Shown here piece after piece: positions 1-6,382 of a stretch of DNA of 13,420 nucleotides. The notes beneath the pieces are model-generated. The model ran no database searches, had not been told where the DNA came from, and was given only the letters and a program-made list of their open reading frames with translations. The stretch comes from Stramenopiles sp. TOSAG23-2 (lineage: Eukaryota; Sar). The position numbers and the translations under genes were made by a program. The stretch lies in contig LT649802.1 in assembly GCA_900128395.1 (NCBI GenBank), forward strand, positions 1 to 13,420. The letters run 5' to 3'. How positions within the stretch are numbered: position 1 is the stretch's first letter; each line of letters begins with the position of its first letter.

Positions 1-53
1 TTTCCCTATCAATAAAACAGTAAAAAATGGCTGGTCTGATCTTTTTGGCTGCC

Positions 54-84
54 ATATATATTACGAAATTATATATATTACGAA
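54..84. repeat. Short tandem repeat, 17-bp period
   Basis: The 14-mer ATATATATTACGAA occurs at 54-67 and again at 71-84, a period of 17 bp. It lies in AT-rich flanking DNA beyond the 3' end of the coiled-coil gene. Nothing else convincing is visible in 1-170. Confidence 0.6.
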
Positions 85-173
85 CCCGTACATGCATATC
101 ATAAAATATACGACTTGGTTTCGTATGTTTCTCTGCATGTATGGAATCCAATTTTTTACGTAAAACACCTTCG

Positions 174-197
174 CTCTCTCTCTCTCTCTCTCTCTCT
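174..197. repeat. (CT)12 microsatellite
   Basis: Twelve CT units are uninterrupted. The tract ends just before the outer copy of the duplicated 3' end of the coiled-coil gene (201-267). Read on the minus strand it is a GA tract downstream of that gene. Confidence 0.9.
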
Positions 198-200
198 TCT

Positions 201-407
201 CCTTATTCCTTCCTCCTTCTTTGTCTATTTAATGTATCGATTTCATCTTTTAATTTTTGGATTTGATATATCTTACTTTTTCTTTAAATCATTTTTTTAT
301 ATATTATTTGTAAAAAAGTTAAATTTGCACGTGAAAATATCCTTATTCCTTCCTCCTTCTTTGTCTATTTAATGTATCGATTTCATCTTTTAATTTTTGG
401 ATTTGAT
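201..407. repeat. 67-bp direct repeat (201-267 and 341-407) copying the 3' end of the coiled-coil gene
   Basis: Positions 201-267 and 341-407 are identical over 67 bp at an offset of 140, with 73 bp of AT-rich spacer (268-340). The inner copy is the genuine end of the minus-strand coiled-coil CDS, covering about its last 19 codons, the stop and two further bases. The outer copy repeats that end downstream of the gene and has no start of its own, so it is a gene fragment. Zero mismatches mean either a very recent event or an assembly join. Confidence 0.9.
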
Positions 408-1281
408 TTTCATATGTTGATTTCATTGCTAACATCTCTTCTTTCATAAATTCAATCGCATCATCCATCTCTTCTTTATTGCCGTTATTTTTGTTATTCG
501 CATTGTAACCAAAGTTATTGTCTTCATTATTGCCACTAAATTCTAAATCAGTCCGTAATTTTTTCAATTGTTTATCTTTTATATTGATTTCGCGTAATAA
601 ATTATTTTTTTCAATTTCATTCTCATTTACTTTGGAACGATATTCCTCTAATGATTTTAACGATTCTTGCAATCGAGCTCCACTCTTTTTATGTCTTTCT
701 TCATGTTTCTTTAATAAATTATTACATGCAAGTATTTCATTTTCTAAATCTAATACTTTATGCTTTAATGGAGAATGATTATTATTACTTTTATATTGTT
801 GAGATGTTGTTGTATGTTGTTTTGTTGTTCCATATTTATTATTATTATTATTATTATTATCCGCATCATTATATTTTTTATTCGAAATTATTTCTTCTAT
901 TTCATTACGATGATCATTCCGTATTGCAACTAATTCATCAGAAAAAAAATCTTCCTTTTCTTTAATTGTATTTTCTAATGTTCTTAATCGTACATTGAAA
1001 TCGTCTTGTATTGTTTTTAATTTTTCTTCTGATAGTTTTCTTAAAGCTTCTTCTTCTTTAATACGTCTTTCTAATAATTTTTTTTCAGTTTTCAAATTAT
1101 AAACTTCTTTCAATGCTTCTTGCATTGCTCTTTCGCTACTGGTTTGCTCCTTAAATATACGAGCATTGAATTTCATTGAAGTATTCACATGCGAAGATAG
1201 TTTCGATACCTCTTGCGATAGTGCAACATTTTGATCTTTTAATTTTGCAGCTTCTAATTCTCTTCTTGCAAGTGCTGCCAT
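343..1281 (-). CDS. Coiled-coil protein of unknown function
   Basis: The 312-residue product is dominated by charged heptad-type sequence, strongest at about residues 5-135 and 172-247 and again at 268-312. Between these lie a low-complexity hinge with seven Asn at 142-148 and an Asn/Gly-rich linker at about 249-269. The tail is basic (QRRRKE). No signal peptide or membrane segment is visible, so a cytosolic, cytoskeletal or nuclear scaffold is likely, but no family is recognised. The ATG at 1281 is preceded two codons upstream by an in-frame TAG. That TAG is part of a CTTTAGCTAG string that could also serve as a splice acceptor, so an upstream exon is not excluded. The stop is TAA. About the last 19 codons are duplicated downstream (201-267). 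Confidence 0.8.
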   Translation of the reverse strand: MAALARRELEAAKLKDQNVALSQEVSKLSSHVNTSMKFNARIFKEQTSSERAMQEALKEVYNLKTEKKLLERRIKEEEALRKLSEEKLKTIQDDFNVRLRTLENTIKEKEDFFSDELVAIRNDHRNEIEEIISNKKYNDADNNNNNNNKYGTTKQHTTTSQQYKSNNNHSPLKHKVLDLENEILACNNLLKKHEERHKKSGARLQESLKSLEEYRSKVNENEIEKNNLLREINIKDKQLKKLRTDLEFSGNNEDNNFGYNANNKNNGNKEEMDDAIEFMKEEMLAMKSTYENQIQKLKDEIDTLNRQRRRKE

Positions 1282-1761
1282 AATGTACTAGCTAAAGTTA
1301 AAAATGATTTAATTTTTTTTAGTATAGATGATTTTTTGAAAAATGACTGTAAAATATAATATATATATATATTCACAGATATATAGATAAATATGATAAA
1401 ATATATCTATCCCTTGGGTGTTTTAATGTAACAACTGTGTTGCAATATGAAGCTCCGTTGGCATGAACAAAACAAAAACATATATTATTATATATATACA
1501 TATGATATGATGATGGTACGTTTTACTTTTTTATTGATATTTAAATATATATATTTTTTTTAATTATTATTCAAATTTTTACAAAACCCTATAGACAAAC
1601 ACATATTCTTATATTCTTTTCACCACCACGTTTTAAAACAACTGAAAAAACATACACACTCGAAAGACGAAATTTATATTAATACATATAATATGGAACA
1701 AACAATGTACTGCTATATTTCAAAACATAGAATTTTTATATCTAGAAAGAAACATCTCTCA
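1282..1761. other. Intergenic spacer, 480 bp, no gene seen
   Basis: This stretch is very AT-rich, with short ATATAT runs around 1360-1380 and 1540-1555. It separates two minus-strand genes, so it must hold the 3' end of one and the promoter of the other. I see no ORF with protein-like composition and no structured RNA. It could hide an intron or 5' exon of the coiled-coil gene. Confidence 0.5.
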
Positions 1762-2250
1762 TCAACGCATATTTGGGTTTTCACTTTCTTTATAACCTCT
1801 ATTATTATTATTATTCATCCTATTATTATTATTATTATTATTGTTCTTCTTGTTACTTCGACGAGATAATAAAACTACTGCTCTTGCATTAGTCGATGCT
1901 TGGCTTACATCTTGATGTAATTTTCTTTTATGTTCGTCACTTAATGTGGTTCTTGATACATTTCTTGGAGAACGCCCATTAGGTGGTCGTGGGGATGGTG
2001 TATTAATTATATTCGATCTGGCAAATTTTGCATTATTAGTTTTTTTCTCCGCGTTCGTATTATCGATCTTTTTACGATTCATTCGCATATTCTTCATTAC
2101 ACTAACATTTGATATATTTGGACTACCATTAGTTGTTCTTTTCGTTGGAAATGTGCGTAAACCTCCATTTGTAGTTCCATTTTCAACTTTACTTAATCGA
2201 TAATCAATAACTTCCATACTTGTTATTAATGTTTGCATCATATTTTCCAT
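1762..2250 (-). CDS. Asn-rich basic protein, unknown function; 5' end uncertain
   Basis: From the first in-frame ATG (2250) the product is 162 residues. It starts with a short helical, coil-like segment (MENMMQTLITSMEVIDYRLS), continues through a Ser/Thr/Pro/Asn/Arg-rich disordered stretch, and ends in two poly-Asn runs and a basic tail. The stop is TGA. The open frame continues upstream of 2250 without an ATG to about 2451. The nearest 17 or so upstream residues (QQNTEALNAISKQCQR) look like a continuation of the helix, whereas the part beyond is Tyr/Ile-rich AT noise. This suggests that a first exon joins somewhere near 2290-2360, where CATCAG and ACAAG on the minus strand are candidate acceptors. 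No family is recognised; nuclear localisation is only suggested by the basic composition. Confidence 0.55.
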   Translation of the reverse strand: MENMMQTLITSMEVIDYRLSKVENGTTNGGLRTFPTKRTTNGSPNISNVSVMKNMRMNRKKIDNTNAEKKTNNAKFARSNIINTPSPRPPNGRSPRNVSRTTLSDEHKRKLHQDVSQASTNARAVVLLSRRSNKKNNNNNNNNRMNNNNNRGYKESENPNMR

Positions 2251-3191
2251 ACGTTGGCATTGTTTACTAATAGCATTTAATGCCTCGGTATTTTGTTGAT
2301 TTATATTTATATATCTTGTTACACAATCGTAGTAGAATAATTTATACTGATGGAAGATATATATATATATATACGAGTCGGTGTATGGAGTAACAAAAAG
2401 GTAAATATTCAACGTGTCAAAATGTATTAGAACTAATATCAATCTGTACAATGTCTCTTCTAACCAATGTATATGTCACATATAATATATGATGTATATA
2501 TATATATCTAAAATGTGTACGTAAATGATAAAGTTGGTGGGGTTAACAATGATATCCTCATGCTATTTGGATACAGAAACGAAAAATAAAAAATTCTTCC
2601 GTCAAAAAATGAATAAACTGTGCATGCGGGGCATGTGGGGTGCAAAATTGGCCTCTGATAAGCCGGCTAAAAATATTTATTTTATTATAAATATCCGATA
2701 TACTGTAATACTGTAATTGGTATAAAAAGATAAGACTATAATACGAATCATTTTTATTTGTATATTTTTTTTGAGTAATAATTCCATATTTACAAAAAAA
2801 TAAAACAAATTGCTATAATTGGTGTATAAAGGGGGGGTAGTCGTCTAAAACTTTCTAAAATACTAAACCAATGGTATTGACCCACTATTTTACTTGAATA
2901 ATAAAAAAAAGAAGTCAAATCCACACACACACGTGCACACCAAAACAACAACTTCTTCTAGACGACTCTTCTAAAATGATGAATCTAAATTCAAAAAGAT
3001 AATAATAAGATGTATATATATATATATTCAATATAGGTTAGACGACTATTTTTTGAAAATGGATTAAGATATAAAATATAAAAACAAAACAGACCGTTGT
3101 GTGTGTGTGTAAATATATACGTTATAGACCATAGTTTGTATATGCATTCATCTAGTAATTTTTGTGCAGATTAAAGCCTTCAAAAAGAATA
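2251..3191. other. Divergent spacer between the Asn-rich gene and the GPCR gene
   Basis: About 0.9 kb of AT-rich DNA must contain the promoter of the GPCR gene and the promoter or first exon of the minus-strand Asn-rich gene. It holds ATATAT runs (2359-2372, 2500-2510, 3012-3027), a CA tract near 2921-2933 and a TG tract near 3098-3109. It also has a G7 run at 2831-2837 and a palindromic AGCCGGCT at 2661-2668. An AGACGACT motif occurs three times, described separately. No credible ORF is present. Confidence 0.5.
2838..3048. promoter_or_regulatory. Three AGACGACT motifs, possible regulatory or repeat element
   Basis: TAGTCGTCTA at 2838-2847 is the exact inverse of TAGACGACTA at 3039-3048, and TAGACGACT recurs at 2959-2967. 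The first and second are each followed or preceded by CTTCTAAAA or TTTCTAAAA-like sequence. The motifs lie 150-350 bp upstream of the GPCR start, so they could be transcription-factor sites or remnants of an inverted repeat. Function is inference only. Confidence 0.3.
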
Positions 3192-3204
3192 ATGTCCATC
3201 GTAA

Positions 3205-3446
3205 TTATATTTTTCAACTTCTTCATTTTACTACAATTTTTTATTGTTATCCACGCAACAAACCCAAATTGCTCATCGACTGGATTACATATTAGTGTAT
3301 GGAAAAAACATGGTGGTAGTGCTTTTTATATTTTTCAACTTCTTCATTTTACTACAATTTTTTATTGTTATCCACGCAACAAACCCAAATTGCTCATCGA
3401 CTGGATTACATATTAGTGTATGGAAAAAACATGGTGGTAGTGCTTT
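3205..3446. repeat. 121-bp perfect tandem duplication at the 5' end of the GPCR gene
   Basis: Positions 3205-3325 and 3326-3446 are identical. Each unit encodes the hydrophobic signal peptide core and the first residues of the mature receptor (FFNFFILLQFFIVIHATNPN). Because 121 is not a multiple of three, the ATG at 3192, which opens the first copy in frame with a good signal peptide, runs into a stop at 3414-3416. The second copy is instead entered from an ATG at 3310, which lies inside the tail of the first copy. Zero mismatches point to a recent event or an assembly join. Confidence 0.95.
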
Positions 3447-6027
3447 AAATCACTGGATTGAACAAAATATTTTATCAGTAATAAGAAAAATGGAAGAATC
3501 CAAAAGTAGTGATGAATCCAGTATGGTTTGCAACACAATTCAACCGCAACTAACAAATGATTACATGAACTTTGCTGAGATTTTAGTGAAGGAACATTCA
3601 TTAGATTTATTTGATGTAGATATTGTTTATCCAGGACGTTTTCGAAAATACACATCGGATTTAACAGATTATTCACAGTTTGATGATTTACGTGCATGGC
3701 TTGATAAAGATTTGGAAAAAGCATATTCATCATCAGATGGAAAAAGTCTGTTAGCATTTCCATGGTTTAAAGAGCATGGAGTATTAATATGGCGAAAAGA
3801 TCTTTTAAAGAAACATGGTTATGATGAAAATGAACCATTATCTTCAGATTTTACATGGGAACGGATGGCACACATTGCAGCAGATATTCAAAGCAAGGAA
3901 AGTCAATTAACAGATGGTTATGCATGGCAAGGGAATAATTATGAAGGTTTAACATGCAATGTTATGGAATGGATTGCATCTGATGGAGTAACAAGCCGTA
4001 TAATCGATGATGATAAAATAACACTCGTTGTTAACGAGACGACGGTAAAATCATTTGAACGAGTTGCAAGTTGGATTGGGACGATAACATCGAAGGATGT
4101 AATTGACGGTGATGAAATGACTGTGAAAAATAAATTTGAAACAGGAAAATCATTATTTGTTCGTTTGTGGTCTGGCATGTATGATGGTGTTGCAAAAGCT
4201 GTTGCAGAAAATAATAAAAAGGATGGAACAACATGGGATATTGGTGTTTCATTCATGCCAAAAGGGAATGTAATGAAAGCAGCTACTTTAGGTGGATGGG
4301 GATTAAGTGTTAGTAATTTTGATAAAGAAAGTAGTAATTATTGCAGGAAAAAAAATGCATTGACGGCATTGAACTGGATGGTAAATTTAACAGCGCAGAA
4401 AGCATTTTACAAGCAATTTCAGCGCAATCCAACGTTCAACTCGACCTTCATCGATGAGTTATGTAATGAATCTGACGAATTTCAAGTAGTTTGTGAGTTA
4501 AATAAACAGAAAAAAGCTTCTGTTAATCCAAAACCAAAATTATTTTCCCGACCTGATGTTTCTTTTAATTATCGTTTGAAATCAGAAGTTATATATGATT
4601 TTGTTCAAACGTTTATAGAATTTTATGTAAATCATGAAAGTTATGATCAAATATTAAAAGAATTAAAGGTAAATAATGGACCAAAATATACGAGTCCAAC
4701 AAATATAAGCGATGCAGGTACAATGTTAAATAGGATGATTTGTGTCCTTAACTCTGAACTTTCGAAAGATACTATGGTAAAAAACGACATTGTGGAGTCT
4801 AATCGTCTCCCCTGTCAATGTGGAAAATCGGAATATTGTTCAAGAAACGATGATTATTATTATCCAAATGGCAAAAGTGATGAAGAAAATAGGTTTTTAA
4901 CGTATGTAAAAAGAACGGAAAACAATAAATTTTTTTATCCCGGTGATCAATTTTGCTCAAATCAATATAATTTCACACTTAATTTAGTTAAAACGTTTGG
5001 ATATTTACTAGTTGCAATTATATATGCCTTGTGCATTTTGTTATTTGCATGGATTATGATGAATTTGAAGAATAGAGTTGTCAACCATTCTCAGCCAATA
5101 TTTTTGGTTTTAGTTTTAATTGGTGTATCCTTGAATACATCTACAATTATACCATTTTTGATGGACGAGAGGAGCGTTGAAGGTTGTACACCAAATAAAG
5201 ATAATGTTGTTGTTGATTTCCAAGAAAAATGCCAAGAACCGTTAGACACAGCATGCCGTTCCTTGCCATTTACCTATATGTATGGCTTCGTGATTACATT
5301 TAGTGCTTTATTAGTAAAATTATGGAGGGTAGAGAAAATTTTTAACAACACTCAGTTACGAAGATTGCGAATCAATATGTGTCATTTATATTCATTGATT
5401 GGATGCTTACTAGTCTTAGTTACTATTATAAATACATTGTTGGTTACTAATCCTTCTGCTTTAATTGGTGGGCAAGGATTTACATGGTGGAGACTACGGG
5501 TGACAGAAAGACGTGATACATTGTGTAACAAATTGCCACCATTGGACAAAGACAAAAATATGAATTTTTGCGACAAATATTTATCGAAAATGTCCATCAG
5601 CTCTGTCGGTATGTGTCGCTTTGCACAAACTTCTTGTATTCATTCAAATGCTGGATCTATGATTAGTTCTGGGATGATTGCTATTCTGTTGGATGCAGCG
5701 TTAATGATAATATTTTTACTGTACAGCATGTACATTTCCATTAAAACAAGGGAAATCAAGACGTCATACAATGAAGGAAAATTTATTTTAATTAGTTTGG
5801 TAAATCAATTTCAATTATCCATTGTTGGTGCTGCTATAGTAACAAAATTATCTGAAGTTCAGTCTGGCGATCCAACATACTTTGCCCTAGCTATAATTTG
5901 CATTATTAGTTTTAGCAATTTATCTACGATACTATTGATATTTTTACCGAAATTAATTGTCTGGTACTCACCAGAACTAGTCTGGCGATCCAACATACTT
6001 TGCCCTAGCTATAATTTGCATTATTAG
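3310..6027 (+). CDS. Class C (GABA-B-like) GPCR with bacterial-type solute-binding ectodomain; C-tail cut off
   Basis: Start 3310 is the first ATG in this frame and gives a hydrophobic signal peptide (about residues 1-22). Residues about 28-455 resemble family 1 extracellular solute-binding proteins (sugar ABC transporters): FPWF at 150-153, DGYAWQGNNYEGLTCNVMEW at 202-221, and GGWG at 328-331. A Cys-containing linker (C478, C502, C504, C510, C549) leads to seven membrane segments near 559-581, 596-618, 652-670, 691-713, 783-809, 825-844 and 857-880. LWRVEKIF after TM3 is a class C second-intracellular-loop signature. The expected role is plasma-membrane sensing of a small extracellular ligand, possibly a sugar, through G proteins. 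The literal frame ends in 18 aberrant residues after a 118-bp duplication; the natural cytoplasmic tail lies at 6098-6253. Without both duplications the gene would run from 3192 to 6253. Confidence 0.85.
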   Translation: MVVVLFIFFNFFILLQFFIVIHATNPNCSSTGLHISVWKKHGGSALNHWIEQNILSVIRKMEESKSSDESSMVCNTIQPQLTNDYMNFAEILVKEHSLDLFDVDIVYPGRFRKYTSDLTDYSQFDDLRAWLDKDLEKAYSSSDGKSLLAFPWFKEHGVLIWRKDLLKKHGYDENEPLSSDFTWERMAHIAADIQSKESQLTDGYAWQGNNYEGLTCNVMEWIASDGVTSRIIDDDKITLVVNETTVKSFERVASWIGTITSKDVIDGDEMTVKNKFETGKSLFVRLWSGMYDGVAKAVAENNKKDGTTWDIGVSFMPKGNVMKAATLGGWGLSVSNFDKESSNYCRKKNALTALNWMVNLTAQKAFYKQFQRNPTFNSTFIDELCNESDEFQVVCELNKQKKASVNPKPKLFSRPDVSFNYRLKSEVIYDFVQTFIEFYVNHESYDQILKELKVNNGPKYTSPTNISDAGTMLNRMICVLNSELSKDTMVKNDIVESNRLPCQCGKSEYCSRNDDYYYPNGKSDEENRFLTYVKRTENNKFFYPGDQFCSNQYNFTLNLVKTFGYLLVAIIYALCILLFAWIMMNLKNRVVNHSQPIFLVLVLIGVSLNTSTIIPFLMDERSVEGCTPNKDNVVVDFQEKCQEPLDTACRSLPFTYMYGFVITFSALLVKLWRVEKIFNNTQLRRLRINMCHLYSLIGCLLVLVTIINTLLVTNPSALIGGQGFTWWRLRVTERRDTLCNKLPPLDKDKNMNFCDKYLSKMSISSVGMCRFAQTSCIHSNAGSMISSGMIAILLDAALMIIFLLYSMYISIKTREIKTSYNEGKFILISLVNQFQLSIVGAAIVTKLSEVQSGDPTYFALAIICIISFSNLSTILLIFLPKLIVWYSPELVWRSNILCPSYNLHY

Positions 6028-6098
6028 TTTTAGCAATTTATCTACGATACTATTGATATTTTTACCGAAATTAATTGTCTGGTACTCACCAGAACTAG
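5861..6098. repeat. 118-bp perfect tandem duplication at the 3' end of the GPCR gene
   Basis: The region has period 118 over 238 bp (5861-5978 and 5979-6096, plus 2 bp more), with no mismatch and an AG dinucleotide shared at the junction. The unit covers TM7 and the start of the cytoplasmic tail. Since 118 leaves remainder 1 on division by three, the frame shifts and stops at 6025-6027. The unit contains no AG|GT site, so canonical splicing cannot remove exactly one copy. Confidence 0.95.
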
Positions 6099-6253
6099 CA
6101 ACAAGATTGTCAATTGGAGGGCAGAATTCTAGTAAAGCGGAGCCCGGTACGAGTAGTGTTGCGTTGAGCAAAACAGTTTTTGATGATGAAGACACGACTG
6201 AAGTTCCTAATCCCGCGTTTGATATACGAGCATCTAATATGAATATTAGATAA
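6098..6253 (+). pseudogene. Detached C-terminal tail of the class C GPCR
   Basis: Directly after the second copy of the duplicated TM7 segment, another frame continues for 51 codons to a TAA at 6251-6253. It is polar and Ser/Thr- and acid-rich (for example SSKAEPGTSS and FDDEDTTEVP), as expected for a receptor cytoplasmic tail. It follows TM7 naturally if only one duplication copy is counted. As the sequence stands it is out of frame with the receptor, so it is either a lost tail or the victim of an assembly error. Confidence 0.75.
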
Positions 6254-6333
6254 AGGAAGGGTACGATATATAAATGATATCTCTCAAAAAAAAAATCGCT
6301 TTTTAAATTTCTACGTGTACGAGTAATTACATG

Positions 6334-6334
<1 letters not shown>

Positions 6335-6377
<43 letters not shown>
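6335..6377. repeat. (CA)21 microsatellite between convergent genes
   Basis: Forty-three bases of pure CA alternation end five bases before the stop codon of the minus-strand gene at 6383. It is therefore transcribed as (TG)n at the start of that gene's 3' UTR. It also lies in the 130-bp gap to the end of the GPCR tail, and is likely polymorphic in length. Confidence 0.95.
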
Positions 6378-6379
<2 letters not shown>

Positions 6380-6382
6380 CTA

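Noticed and set aside
115-372. Plus-strand 85-residue frame over the CT microsatellite
   Set aside because: The product is Leu/Ser/Phe low complexity caused by the CT tract, and it overlaps the duplicated end of the minus-strand coiled-coil gene.
3205-6098. Duplications as newly born introns (AG|GT duplication model) that splicing would remove
   Set aside because: Neither GPCR duplication unit contains an AGGT site, so canonical splicing cannot excise exactly one unit. The alternative GT/AG pair I tried at the 3' duplication leads to a stop.
5977-6375. Minus-strand frame starting in the CA tract
   Set aside because: It begins with Cys-Val repeats from the microsatellite and then runs antisense to the GPCR tail and TM7; it is a shadow.
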